Of a stretch of DNA of 64,000 nucleotides, positions 1-12,870 are shown piece after piece. The first letter of the stretch is position 1. Each line of letters opens with the position of its first letter. The position numbers and the translations under genes are program-made. The stretch lies in NCBI GenBank assembly GCA_022385805.1, contig MU277692.1, positions 1 through 64,000 on the forward strand, in the 5' to 3' direction. Below the pieces are notes generated by a model. The model was not told where the DNA came from and made no database searches. It saw only the letters and a program-made list of their open reading frames with translations. The stretch comes from Pilatotrama ljubarskyi (Eukaryota; Basidiomycota; Agaricomycetes; Polyporales; Polyporaceae).

Positions 1-234
1 TTTTTCAAGCTCCGCTTAAAAAGAGTGTGCCAAATCGCTGAGATGTCCGCCCATATCAAAGTTGAGTTGCGCTACTCGGCAGTCTCCGAGGGGCCCGCGC
101 GACCCAAATCGGGCGCTCAAATCGGGCGTCGAATCGCCTCGAAAACGCTACTGTGCATTCCCCTATTGACTCGATATCGACCTGCAGCACAAACACTAGA
201 GTCACACCAGAGCCAAGTGCCCCTTCGCCTCGTC

Positions 235-528
235 ATGGCTCCAGCTATCTCTATCACGTATGAGCTGAGCCCGCCCTCGGATACGCCCGCGCCGGAGAAC
301 CTCACCTCGAAGAAAACTCACGAGTTTCCCGTAACGAACGCCGATGTGGGCAGTCAGAAGGCATACTATGAGGGTTTGAGGGCCGCTGTGCTGCAGGCGA
401 AGAGCACATTGGGAGAAGAGCTCACGGCATGGAGGGATGCTGTTGGGAGGAGGGAGGATAACAAGGAAGCCAAGATACCCAAGAAAAGCGAGGATGACGA
501 TGACGAAGAGGAAGCCGAGGAAGAGTGA
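235..528 (+). CDS. GON7: GON7-like subunit of the EKC/KEOPS complex
   Basis: Single-exon gene of 97 residues. The start at 235 is chosen because the protein from there looks like a fungal Gon7: a YELSPPSD-type N-terminus, a central YYEGLRAAVLQAKSTLGEEL helix and a highly acidic C-terminal tail (DDDDEEEAEEE). An in-frame ATG at 25 would add 70 residues of low-complexity, arginine-rich sequence with no family match and is rejected. In fungi Gon7 is the small accessory subunit of KEOPS, which makes the t6A37 modification of ANN-decoding tRNAs and affects telomeres. Assignment rests on pattern, length and acidity; the family is weakly conserved, so a different small acidic protein remains possible. 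Confidence 0.65.
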   Translation: MAPAISITYELSPPSDTPAPENLTSKKTHEFPVTNADVGSQKAYYEGLRAAVLQAKSTLGEELTAWRDAVGRREDNKEAKIPKKSEDDDDEEEAEEE

Positions 529-729
529 TTCTGAATACGCTTCACGCACTGGTGAGACGGGATAGAAATCTTCATGGCTCTGCATTACCGACATCCCTCT
601 AGGATTATCCCAAAAGTGGTCGGGTTGAGAGGAGTGCAGATACTAGCAGTGTATTATGTGTATCGAATATATCGCGGTGATGTATAGGAGTGTGCCCACT
701 GCGCGCAGACGTACGGCTCAGCCCTGCAA

Positions 730-2002
730 CTACAAGCCCCGCTTCTCCTTGCCACGAGGACGTTCGCGGATGACCATCTTGTTGCTGTTCTTGGGGCCCT
801 TCGGTCCAGGTTTACGCGTACGCTTGCCCTTGGTGAGCCATCCCCAGATGGAGCGCGGCTGCTTGTTACCCTTCGACTTTCCACGACCACCACCGTGAGG
901 GTGATCACACCTGCCCAGGCGCGTTAGAGAGGCGATGCACATGGGAAAGATGAGAAACGTACCTGTTCATCGCCATACCACGGACGCGAGGTCTCCTTCC
1001 GAGCCACCGATTCCGTCCGGCTTTGCCGAGATTACGGTTCTTCCAGAGCGGGTTGCTGACCTTTCCCACCGTTGCGACGCAGTCCTGCAGCACCTTGCGG
1101 ACCTCACCGCTCTGCAGACGGACGTGCGTGTACTTCCCGGAGTCCTCATGTGCGACAACCTGAGCGAACGTGCCGGCGGAGCGGACCAGGATGGCACGTC
1201 CTTGAGGGTTGAGTGCGATGTTGTGGATGATGGTACCAGGAGGAATGAGCCGGAGAGGGACGACGTTGCCGGGCTTGATAGTGATCGAGCGGAGGACTCC
1301 AAGCGCAAGCGAGGCCGTGGATGCGGTCTGAGTCTGCGACTGTTCTTGCTCCACCTTCTTCTCGAGGACCTTTCCGCGGACGTCTTTCGAGTCAACGAAG
1401 CCGGGCACGAGGCCGTCAGGGATACCTTGACGGAAGCTTTCCACGACGTCTCCCGCACGGAGGTTGTCCGGAGCGAGGATGTAGCTCCAGACCTTCCCGC
1501 CGCAGAGGTTCGGATCGCGGTTCTTGATGAGCGCAATATGCGCTGAACGCCCAGGGTCGTACTCGATACGGACGACGTCGCATGGTCCCGGGTCGGTTCG
1601 CATGAAATCGACGATACGTATACGCTGCTTGTGCCCGCCTCCGCGATGCCGGACGGTGATGCGGCCGTGGTGGTTCCGTCCACCGCGTTTCCGCAGGGGA
1701 ACGGTCAGCTCGCGGAGGGGCCGGCCTTGGTAGAGGTGTGGGGAGAGCGGCCGCTTGAGGTGGCGGATGCCGGGCGTGACGGGCTTGTAGGTTTTGTAGA
1801 GAATGGACGTCCGCGCCAGGGCAGCGTTGACCTCCGACGGGGACTGCTGCGACATCGTCGCCTCGGTGGCGAAGCGACGTGCGCCGGTCAGGACATGAGG
1901 GAGAACTGAAGATGAGGAAGACGACGAGGACGACGCGAAGGACGACGAGCCGACGTTAAGAGCTGAGAAGCAAGAGCGGAGCAGACATCGTGCGGAAAAC
2001 AT
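730..2002 (-). CDS. RML2: Mitochondrial large-subunit ribosomal protein uL2m
   Basis: Two exons, 2002-963 and 910-730, joined by a 52-nt GT-AG intron; 406 residues. The first ~50 residues are Ser/Ala/Arg-rich ([15 protein letters not shown], a poly-Ser run, then ARRFATEA), a typical mitochondrial presequence. The body has the L2 OB-fold and SH3-like domains ([39 protein letters not shown]), and the intron splits the universal peptidyl-transferase motif so that GMAMNR joins [14 protein letters not shown]. uL2 sits at the peptidyl-transferase centre of the mitoribosome. The canonical motif is MNPVDHPHGGG; here it reads [11 protein letters not shown]. Divergent from RVB2 with only 171 bp between start codons, so the two probably share a promoter. 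Confidence 0.93.
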
Positions 2003-2173
2003 GGGGACGAGCTCGTCGGCGCAACGGCAGCCGTCGTCGTCGTCGACTGCTCAGCGTAGCGTGGACAGAGCTGAGCCTGAGCTTGAGAGCGCACTCGGCG
2101 TCACGGTGCAAAAGAGAACAGCGTCTGCGGGCGCCAAACCCACTGCGTCTCTCAACGAGCTCTCACCCGAACC

Positions 2174-4031
<1,858 letters not shown>

Positions 4032-5107
4032 GCGCGAAGTGTATTGAGCGAGTACGGCCCGCTGCCGTCCCTGTACTGTATCTAGGTGCGTCATGCGACC
4101 AAGGGCTTCATGCATCTCTTGGCTGACCTTGTGGCCTAAGAGCATCTTGTATTGCGTCGTTGAATATGATAACGGTCTATCATCTATCCTCGGGCAACCA
4201 CGCTGAACGTACCTGACGATGTGCATGTGCTGGGCTCCTGAAATCAGCATTGCCTATCCAGCCATATTGACCGTGTTTCAACGTGAGAGGTAGCCCCAGT
4301 ACATACAATGTTACCTTCGTATGTGTTTCACCACTCTAGGGGATGGCGCTATCTCACCGTTGCGAGCCTCCAAGGGTCTCATCCGGGATTTTGCCGTGCC
4401 GAACCATACAGTGACCGCTGCTTCGTCAAGTCTCCAAGGCACTGTATTCCCCCGGCACTTCTCTTCCTCATGATTGTTCAGTCCCGCCGAGAACATTCTC
4501 CAGAATAACGCCGGGGCCGCTCTGGTCATTCAGGCCTCTCTATACCACCAGTCTATTGAACCTGGCGATTCCGCACCATAGCCGACAGGCGGCGCGAACT
4601 CGAACGTCGACCAAGGAGCATGCGCCACCTGGTTCGCTGCCGTCAGAGCCTCCCCACCTGATTGCATTCGAAGGTAAGGATGCAAATAGCAGCGCGCACC
4701 GCGTGCGTCGGGCGACCGCCCCGCATCTGAACAGTGGTCAGACGGGGCGGCGCGTCCGAGGGACCACCCCTCGTTCCTCGCACAAACCGACGTTCTTCCC
4801 GCCGTCGGGGATTGTCGAGCGTGTGCGCGGTCGAGGGGATGATCGCCAGCAGGCATTTGGCTCGGCTCGCATGCACGGGAGAGACGCAGCGCGGGGTCGT
4901 CGAGTGACGCCGTTCGAGACATACTGGGCTTTTATGTCCCACCCTCTCGCGGGCGTGGCGTCATGCGACGACCGAGCATCGCGTCTAAACGGGGCCTTCT
5001 CTGCTTGTCTATCTCCCAGCCATGGCCTAGGAGCGTCGTGCCCAATTGGTGACCGTGTGTCGGTACGTGAGCATATGCGTGGAACTGCCGAGTGAATCGC
5101 GTCAGAC
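4032..5107. other. No supported gene; intergenic after RVB2
   Basis: Stop-free frames occur on both strands around 4556-5118, but their translations are arginine/serine-rich and mutually overlapping, which is what GC-rich non-coding DNA gives. I see no conserved motif, no convincing splice chain and no RNA gene. It contains the RVB2 3' UTR and perhaps the upstream region of a possible gene starting near 5108. Confidence 0.4.
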
Positions 5108-6485
5108 ATGGCGGACAACCAACTGCATGGTTCCCGCGCCCAAAATACACCAGTGAATGCGGGAATGGCAGGTTTATCCGTGCCAGCCCCACGGCCAAGG
5201 TTAAACGTCGCGGTTGATTACCCCTGCACCTGCCATTCCGAGGGCCGACAGCGAGATCTCCACGAGATTCTCCCTTGTATCAGCCAGCATCCTGGAGGTC
5301 TCTCCGCCGGCGAGTGAGTGGTTACTGCTCCCGAAATGCCTTTCCCGGCCGCTCTGTGGCTTCGGCAGCACGCGTCCACGGCAGTTACAGCCGTCTGGGA
5401 TGCTCTGTTTGCATACACCAGCGCACTGGGCGCATATGCATTATGCTTAGCCTCCGCCGAGGGCGCTCGATCCTGGCTATGTGTCCCGGCGCACCTGCAA
5501 GGCACCGGGCCGTCACTTTTAGTGCAGACTCTGTATATGAGCGGACGCGATGAACTACAGGCTCCCCACCTTGGCCCCCATTCATCCGAATCTCCACCAG
5601 AGTATTATCCGAAGTACGACGATCGCACTGATGGTATGCAGAGCGCGTCCTCGATGCTGTGTCGCTCAACGCTCAGGTGTCTCACCAGGTTTTCAATAAC
5701 AACGCTTCGAACAGCGATAAGGACCAACCTCGGTCGTCGCTGAAGGGTCGAGTGCAATCGCGCCTCCAGGCTGCGTTGATGCCGGTGAATACATTCTCCT
5801 CGTCTGCACCGCCCCCTGCCCCACCGAGCCCCGCTTGCGACATCGAGAACTGTGGACTGACTATCGTGTTTCTCGCGCGTAGCGACGTCACAGTCAGTCC
5901 TCGTTGGTGATCAGCCCCTCGACGCCTGATTCGGAATGCAGTACTTTGGTACGTACATGCGCTTGGTTGCCGTTCTCGCCTCACTTCTGACCGTCATGTA
6001 TATCGCTACAGGTTGACTTCCCAATCGCCCATTTCCTCATCAAGGATTCGGTCGACGAGGAAGACCTCGTACGTCCCCGCGAGTATTGAGCAACGTCATG
6101 TGCAGCTGAATCAATATCATTGCCCCAGGACATCGAGGATTACGTGCTAGATGCCGACAACTCAGCGTGGTCTACCGGCAAGTACATGCCCTGCAAGGCA
6201 TCGAAAAGGCACGCAGGCTCCCGCGCCAAACACCTGAGGGGGCCCTGCTCGGAGGTGAGGCGCACGTCCTGTCATCTATAGATTCGTGCCTAACTGTCTT
6301 GCATTCAGACCCAGTTGCTCTCTGCAGAAAACAGTGCCTGGGTGGCTCCAGCACGCCCCTGCGCCTCCGAGAGCAAGTCGCGCCCTAGGTACGCCACCAC
6401 TTGCCGCCACCCACAAGCGACGTCAGCCGTCCAGGTGAGCTGTCGTGGATATCGCCTGTGGAGTGCTGCATCTGACAAAATCTGA
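5108..6485 (+). CDS. Possible spliced gene of unknown function
   Basis: Not recognised. Several stretches look protein-like and are bounded by good splice signals. They include a segment with ALCLASAEGARSWL (about 5391-5630), a segment with VLDAVSLNAQVSHQVF followed by CDIENCGLTIVFLARSD (about 5643-5890), one with FPIAHFLIKDSVDEEDL ending at a GTACGT donor near 6070, and the next exon with DIEDYVLDADNSAW after a CCCCAG acceptor near 6128, ending at a GTGAGG donor near 6256; a terminal segment begins after a TTCAG acceptor near 6309. I could not find one splice chain that keeps all of these in frame: the junction near 5890-6010 gives a stop in the simplest models. It could be a real gene with an unusual intron, two genes, or a decaying gene. 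The coordinates are outer limits only. Confidence 0.3.
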
Positions 6486-6908
6486 GTAGGCTGAAATGCT
6501 CGACCCTGAGGACAGGGCGTGGATGTGAATTTCAACTTAGCTGGAGTGTCGCATACCTTTGCAAGAAAGTCCTCTCTGAAGTCCTACTCTACTATCGGAT
6601 TCTCCTGGTTTATACGCTGCGAGAGTCATTGTTAATGATAATATGCCTCTCCTTGTTCTGTTGACTGTCGCGAGAAAAATGACATCATTCAGCCACCCAC
6701 AGTACTAGTCAAGCTTCATCACGTTCGACTCATGTTCTCTGCTCGAGGTGCGCGCATTGGCGCCAGACCGGCACCGATGCGGGCTGCTATATAACCCTGA
6801 GTGGCCTGAGCGCTGACATGCATTAAAACCACCGAAATCATATGCGTAGGCCTTCGCGTCTCACTGTCAACACCCTGATTCAACGCCAATTTTGCCAGGG
6901 CGGGCAGG

Positions 6909-7484
6909 ATGCACCCACCTCTCACACCGAACACAATATACGCTGCCCTGTATTGGCGTGCGGATGGCAAATACCACTGGGCCTTGATTGTGGCGGATAC
7001 CACAACTTCAGGACAGAAGCTCCACGCCACCAACCTCGACCATCCGGAGGTGTGGTGTTACGCGAACGACGCCTTCGACGTTTCCACCGAGTGGAAGCCA
7101 CTCGTGATCCTAGGACATATAGGTAGGCTGAAGCTGGCTTATTGGTAGTTGCTTGTGATCTGACTACTATTTGTTGTACTAATGTCTTTAGGAGCGGTGT
7201 CCAACGTCGGTGCCGGCGAAGGGAGCAGCAAGGTTGACGAGTTACTACGCACCATACCCCTCGAGACTCCTGAATGCGACGCGCCGCATCCTTTCACGTG
7301 CCGCATCTGGTTTCGCGAAGCTATACGAGTGCTGAGCACGCATGGCATGGTTTCTTGCCGCTCGGTCGATGTGTTGGAGAGGGAATTGGTGGATTTGGCA
7401 GATGACACCGGAAATGCTGTCGCCTTAGGCCGTCCTTGGAAGCTCTACAGCGACCTAGATTCCGTAAAGTTACATAGTCTATAA
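6909..7484 (+). CDS. DUF6914-like conserved fungal protein
   Basis: Two exons, 6909-7122 and 7192-7484, with a 69-nt intron in phase 1; 168 residues. The N-terminal half has the pattern of the fungal DUF6914 family: TIYAALYWRADGKYHWALIV, then a short loop, LHATNLD and a W-containing strand (EWKPLVILGHIG). The second half has a small-polar stretch, then KVDELLRTIPLE, a cysteine (FTCRIWFREAIRVL) and a C-terminal helix. The YHWALI strand and the C-x-x-W element are the recognisable parts. Function is unknown; the family is common and often multi-copy in Agaricomycetes. The start is the only ATG just before the conserved strand. Confidence 0.72.
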
Positions 7485-7673
7485 ACCTACCTCGTCAGCT
7501 TATCGCAAGCTATCGACCCAAACATTTCATGTCATTAGAATACAAGCCGTTGCTGGGCGGGACTCCATACATGGTCGATTGATGGTCGGGGTAGGCTGAG
7601 TGGCATATAACGATAATTGTCAGCGCGACAAGAGAGCTAGAACGGCTTGTAGGACCTGAGGTCTGCCTCGACA

Positions 7674-8847
7674 TTAACCGAACTTTTCCTTGGCCATCTG
7701 CATGAACATGTCCATAGTGGCTCTATCCTTCTGCCGCAACTGCTCTGCACGCTCATTGACAGCGCTCATCCGCTCGCTCTTCTTCTCCTCGAAACGTCGC
7801 TTCGCAGCTTCTCGTCGTGCGAGCCTAGCGGATGGTGAGAAGCGCCCTTGTACTGTACACGTCTTACAGCAAGACTCACTGCGCCTGGAAGCTGTCGCCT
7901 CCTCCCATCAGAGTAGCGTCGTCCACCTCGAGCCCTTCATCGCCTTTCTCCCTGTAGGCTCGATTCGCTTCTCTCTGAACCTTCTTCTTCTCCAGCTGCC
8001 CAGCGCGCCCAACCTCCTTCGGGCCGACAAGGTCCTCAAGCCGCTCCTTCGCCTCTTTCCGCTCCCGCTTGCGCTGATACTCGCGCTCGGCAGCGCGATA
8101 CTCCTCAGCAGCCTCTCGAGCGAGTACACGGTCGGATGCTGATGGCATCGCAGGCCCGATGACGCGTCCGCCCGATGACGGTCCCATAGTAGGCTGGGAC
8201 GAGTGTGAGCGATTCCAGGTGGCGCTTTCTATCTCCTCGTGGGCAGCACGCAGGGCATCGCTATCCGTGCGGGACGTCTTCGAGGCGAACGACCATTTGT
8301 ACGCCGTTTGGGTGCTCGCGCTCGGTGCTCTCACAGCACCAGCATAGAGTGACTCTGGGAGGCGGCAGTGTGAGTTTACCACCGGCGACAAAGGTATGGC
8401 TGGGAAAGCGTACTTGATAGTTTGCCTCTGTTCCACGCCTTCGAGCAATTGTTGTTAAGAAGCTGGAGACGTTGTAAATGCCGGGAGTGCGACATACCTT
8501 GACGAATTTCCGAAAGTATCTGCTCCCGTGTTCAGTAACCGCCGCCTTTCCGACCAGACGTGCTCACTTTCTGGCCCTGTCGCTAGACAGCTCATTGAAA
8601 TACTATGTTCCATATGCAGTTCCTCAGCCATTATTCTGAATGGTACCTCGCTCTGCCAACTGACCTTGCCCTTCTCTTCCTTCAGCCATACCTGGAACTC
8701 GTCGTTTTTGAGGAAGTAGTCCGACTCTGATATCTCAGAGACACCCCCAGGTAGTGGAGTTCTCTCAGGAGAGCGGGAGCGTGAACGATCTCTGGATGGT
8801 GAAGCCGAGCGGTCTCTGGAGTAGGAACGTCGGCGATGAGAGGGCAT
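7674..8847 (-). CDS. RS-domain protein with a conserved YFRKFVKAWN core, probably splicing-related
   Basis: Six exons read on the minus strand: 8847-8665, 8602-8568, 8519-8498, 8438-8414, 8354-7880, 7824-7674; 296 residues. Residues 1-35 form an RS domain (MPSHRRRSYSRDRSASPSRD). It is followed by a compact, clearly constrained block spread over four small exons: DYFLKNDEFQVWLKEEKGK, then YFNELSSDRARK, YFRKFVK and AWNRGKLSKSLYAG. The C-terminal half is a long charged coiled coil (KRERKEAKERLEDL; QLRQKDRATMDMFMQMAKEK). The small exons of 35, 22 and 25 nt only make sense because they restore this block in frame. I do not recall the family name; RS repeats and coiled coil suggest an mRNA-processing role, which is inference. 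The start at 8847 is preferred to an upstream ATG at 8907 because it opens directly into the RS repeats. Confidence 0.82.
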
Positions 8848-9103
8848 GATGCAAGTTGAGAGCAAGTGTATAGGCGCCCGGCCCCAGGAATAACATGCCC
8901 GTCGCAACTACTGAGTGTAAGCTCACGCGGCAGAATTTTCGCCCAAGACCTGTCTTTGGATGCTAGCTGAAGCCTCAGGACCTTAGATATACAATGTTTC
9001 CATGTTATGCAGATTGGGGCATGAGCATACATAGAACATGAGAGACGGCAAGCATAAACCTCGTGATGGAAACGGCGGTGGGAAGGGCAGGAGGGTGCAT
9101 GTT

Positions 9104-9763
9104 TTAGATGGTGGTCTCGTAAGGTACAGGGGTCATGGTCTGGGGCGCGTTGTCCTTTATCGAGACAGTGTGCGCGGTCCGGGGGAGGACGGGCTGACGC
9201 TTGAGGTTGACACGCTCTAAAAGAGTGGTGAGCATCTCGGCGTAGATATGGGATTGGCTCATGACTTACCGCCCTTGGCCTTCGCCTCGACGTGCGCATC
9301 GTGGTTCCGCTTGACACGGTCAAGGAACTCCTGCCTGCACTTCGAGTGCCTGATGTGCTCGACGCGGAGGTTGACGCGCTTCTCGATGTAGCGGTTGCCG
9401 ACGACCTTGTTGATGATGACACCAACAGCACGGGGAGTCACGTTGTAGATGATGCCAGTCCGACTTTATGCGAAAGGCTCTCGCATTAGTGGTAGGCACA
9501 TGCGAAGTCTTGCAGGACTTTGTACTGACCCGTGGTAGAACTTGTGGGGCATGCCCTTTTGCTGCGCAGCATTAGCCTTGATGTCAACGATGTCGCCAAT
9601 CTGGTAGTTGACAAGGTACGTCGACAGCTTGATGGGGCCATGCTCTGCAGGAGCGTCCTTCAGCTTTCAGGAGATTGAATGCACAAGGTCAAAGTTCCGC
9701 ACCCTTGAAGCCCCGCTTGAACATGTCGCGCGTGCGCGCCCGGTAACCGTAGGAGTGAGGCAT
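9104..9763 (-). CDS. RPL21: 60S ribosomal protein eL21
   Basis: Four exons read on the minus strand: 9763-9703, 9644-9530, 9463-9270, 9216-9104; 160 residues, exactly the usual eL21 length. Recognised by [20 protein letters not shown] at the N-terminus, then [39 protein letters not shown], the hallmark [32 protein letters not shown], and the C-terminus [10 protein letters not shown]. Cytosolic large-subunit component. All introns are GT-AG of 53-66 nt. Starts 264 bp from the divergent RPS9. Confidence 0.97.
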
Positions 9764-10027
9764 CTTGAGGACTGCAGAGAGATGAGTTCCGGGACGTCAA
9801 GCACAGCGAGCAGCGGGTCACTAACGGTCGTCGGCGTTCTTGCTGGTGTCGACGCTATGCGATAGTACAAGCCTTCTCGGTGCCGGAAGTTGCCGAGTGG
9901 CTGGATGCTGCTGTACAGTTGTGGCGGGTACCGAACCTTGCTTGTTTGCCGTAGTTTGGGTACACCAGAGAACAGTCCGCAAGGCCAGCGCTAGGCTCCT
10001 CCGTCGTCTCCGCCATCCTCAAGAAAA
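9764..10027. promoter_or_regulatory. Shared divergent promoter of RPL21 and RPS9
   Basis: 264 bp separate the two start codons, which face away from each other. Both genes encode cytosolic ribosomal proteins, so a single bidirectional control region is the natural reading. A CTGCAG acceptor-like signal close to the RPL21 start suggests a 5' UTR intron. I do not identify a specific factor-binding site with certainty. Confidence 0.6.
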
Positions 10028-10873
10028 ATGCCTAGGTATGTCTGTGTTGTCGCCGTCCGGATTGTTGTCGCGCTGACCGTCATCCAGGGCCCCGCGGAAC
10101 CACAGCAAGACGTGAGCATTTTCTCATTCTTCAAGATCCACTCAGTGGAGGGATGCACCGTGCTGATCATAGCCGTGCCCCATTATCGTTTCGGCGATAA
10201 CTTTGCAGCTACAAGGTCCCCCGTCGCCCGTTCGAGTCGGCTCGTCTCGATGCCGAGCTGAAGGTGCGTAAATCCGCAGCGCCTGGGTTGGCCTCAGCCG
10301 GTGCAGTACAAACCCATGGTCACTTCTAGCTCGCCGGCGAGTACGGTCTCCGCAACAAGCGCGAGATCTGGCGCATTGGCCTTATCCTGTCCAAGATCCG
10401 TCGTGCGGCCCGTGAGCTCCTCAAGCTCGATGACAAGGACCCCAAGCGTCTCTTTGAGGGCAACGCCCTCATTCGCCGTCTCGTCCGCATCGGTGTGCTC
10501 GACGAGTCGCGCATGCGTCTCGATTACGTGCTGTCCTTGAAGATCGAGGACTTCTTGGAGCGTCGTCTCCAGACTCAGGTCTTCAAGAGCGGCCTGGCGA
10601 AGTCCATCCACCACGCCCGTGTCCTCATCAGGCAGAGGCACCTTCGGTATGTCCCAAATTCTTTTATACTGATATCGGTATTCATGTACTTTGTACAGCA
10701 ATGGCAGGCAGATTGTCAACATGCCCTCCTTCGTTGTCCGCCTCGACTCCCAAAAACACATCGACTTCGCTCTTACCTCGCCATACGGCGGTGGCCGTCC
10801 TGGTCGTGTCAAGCGCAAGCGCATGGCTGCTGCTGCGAAGAAGGAGGAGGGTGGCGACGAGGAGGAGGAGTAA
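10028..10873 (+). CDS. RPS9: 40S ribosomal protein uS4 (S9)
   Basis: Five exons: 10028-10035, 10088-10111, 10209-10263, 10330-10646, 10699-10873; 192 residues. Recognised by [20 protein letters not shown], then [20 protein letters not shown], the S4 RNA-binding domain ([33 protein letters not shown]) and a terminal basic then acidic tail ([20 protein letters not shown]). The first two coding exons are only 8 and 24 nt. A 305-codon frame that runs through exon 4 and on past 11,400 is a read-through artefact. Cytosolic small-subunit protein needed for early assembly and decoding accuracy. Confidence 0.97.
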
Positions 10874-11487
10874 ACGTCTGGTCGGCTCACTACCACCTAC
10901 CGCCGTATGTTCACTATTTCATGTGGGTCCGCCTCTGTATGGCTACGTATGCAACGTGTATGCGCTTTGCAGACTCCCGGGAGCGAACGCGCTCGCATGA
11001 TAGCACGCCCTGTATTCTACCTCACGCAACGATCCGCCGGAAACCTACATGGACTTGCCACGGTTGTGTGAGAAACAGTCCGAGAGTCCGCGGATGTGCC
11101 GACGCTACTGGCGATGGTCATATGCGGTGTGACTTCCACATACACCTCAGCGCGGGAATTTGCACGCAACATCAGCTGCATGTGTTTAGACGAGCGAGAA
11201 CGCGGTGCGCATGTCTCCCCTTGCCAGGAGTCAATATCTCCATCCAGGTATATCTTCAAACGTATACTGTCAACGTTGCTCGAAGTAAAACCAGGTCGTC
11301 CGAACTACATCATGCACACTCGGAATATCGCGCAATGGAGACGCGCCTGCGCGACCTTGACTCAGTGATCACAGTAAGTGCTCTACTTCCAGCTGACCAA
11401 ATGCCACCTTGAGATTCATTGCCCTGAGTAGGTACAGTACGCACAAGATGCAATACATGGCACGCAACCCGTGCTTCTGTGTCTCGC
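10874..11487. other. Convergent intergenic region
   Basis: Lies between the stop codons of RPS9 and the GDSL esterase. No conserved coding stretch, RNA gene or repeat was seen; it should hold the two 3' UTRs. Confidence 0.5.
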
Positions 11488-12870
11488 TCAAGCGAATCCA
11501 TCCACACCACCCTCGAATTCTTTGAACAGCTGGATAGGGAACGCGTTAGCCATTGCGGTGTAGCCGGCGACGTTCGGGTGCAAGAAGTCGCCCGAGTTGA
11601 AGTCTCCCCTCAGCTGGCTCGGCGCCGTGGAGTTCCGCACCACAGCGTCGAAGTCGATGACCCCGTCGAACGCTCCGCTCGTCCGGATCCAGTTGTTGAC
11701 ACGCTGCCGGGTCGCCTCGCGGATGGGGCTCGAGTATCCCTGAATTGCAGCATTGAACCCGGGTGCGCTGAAGGGAGTGATCGTCGCGCCAAAGATGGGG
11801 AGTCCTGCAGCGTGGGCCCGGAGAATGAACTGCTTGAACGCGGCGATGAGCGCGTCACCGATGGCCTGCTGAGCGGAGGTAGTCGCCGCAGCGACGCCGA
11901 TGTCGTTCACGCCTTCGAATACGACGACGTAGCGGACCCCGGGCTGCGAGAGGACGTCTCTGTCGAAGCGGCCGAGCGCGTTCGGGCCCAGTCCGTCTGC
12001 GAGAATGCGGTTCCCGCCTGCGGCCTGGTTCGCGAATGCGAGAGTGTTTAGGGAAGAGTCTCCCGAGGAGTGTACGCGGGAGAAAAGGAGGTCTGGCCAG
12101 CGGTTGTTCTTGTCGGTGTCGCTGCCGCGCCCGTCGGTGATACTGTCGCCGACAAACGCGACGGTGCGCTGCATTGTTGGAACCCATGCATCGAGGGTGC
12201 TGATGAAGAACCTGCAGAAACGTCAGTACGTTCATGCTACCACCAGTTCGGGGTTGACTGACCAATGTGCAACGTTTTGCAGGGCGGGGCCGGTCAAGTT
12301 GGCCGCGTTGACCTGGTTGCCGAAGGTGAACCAGCTCGTCGTCCTGCTGCCGGGATGGCTGGTGATATCGTTCGTTGTTTGACCTGAGGCGAGGAAGATG
12401 CTAATGCTCAGCTCCGTTCCCGCCTTGATGTCGAAGTCAACGGGATCCGAAACGATGAGCGCGCCGTTCGGTATCGAAAAGGACGGCGACCCGCTAAAGG
12501 TCAGCGTCTTCAGCGTGCTCATGTCGATCGCGGCGACGCCGGGCAGGCCATTCATGGGCCGAGCAATCGTCACAGCGGTGATGGGCAGATTGGTCGTGCC
12601 AAACGCGTTCGAGATGCGCAGTCGGATATGTGGAGATGTGGCTGTGACGTGGATTGTCTGGCGAATGGTGCTGTTGTTGAAGACGAGGCCAGTCGTATTG
12701 AAGGGTGGATTGGGGAGGTTCGCCGGCTCTGTCAGCTGGGGCATGGCGGTCCACGCCGCGATCCAGTGACCCGGGGAGTGGTCAGGGCTTGCCCGCCTCT
12801 CGTCGGTGATATACCCGAACGCGAATGAAACGGCGCCGAGAACGATTAGGGATAGACGGGTAACCAGCAT
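11488..12870 (-). CDS. Secreted GDSL/SGNH-family esterase
   Basis: Two exons, 12870-12263 and 12211-11488, intron 51 nt; 443 residues. Starts with a signal peptide (MLVTRLSLIVLGAVSFAFG). An N-terminal beta-rich domain of about 190 residues follows (IRQTIHVTATSPHIRLRISN), then the SGNH hydrolase domain: block I FVGDSITDGRGSD with the nucleophile Ser, block II Gly in AGGNRI, block III EGVNDIG with the oxyanion Asn, and block V GDFLHPNVAGY with the catalytic Asp and His. All catalytic residues are present. This two-domain layout is typical of fungal secreted GDSL lipases and acetyl-esterases acting on polysaccharide or lipid esters; the substrate is not predictable. The divergent neighbour is a secreted GH20 hexosaminidase, which hints at joint action on acetylated amino-sugar polymers. 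Confidence 0.9.

Noticed and set aside
4556..5118. Overlapping 120-180 codon frames on both strands
   Set aside because: Arginine-rich mirror translations with no homology pattern or splice sites.
10495..11412. 305-codon open frame through RPS9
   Set aside because: It is RPS9 exon 4 plus read-through of the intron and downstream DNA in the wrong frame; the spliced model restores the uS4 C-terminus.
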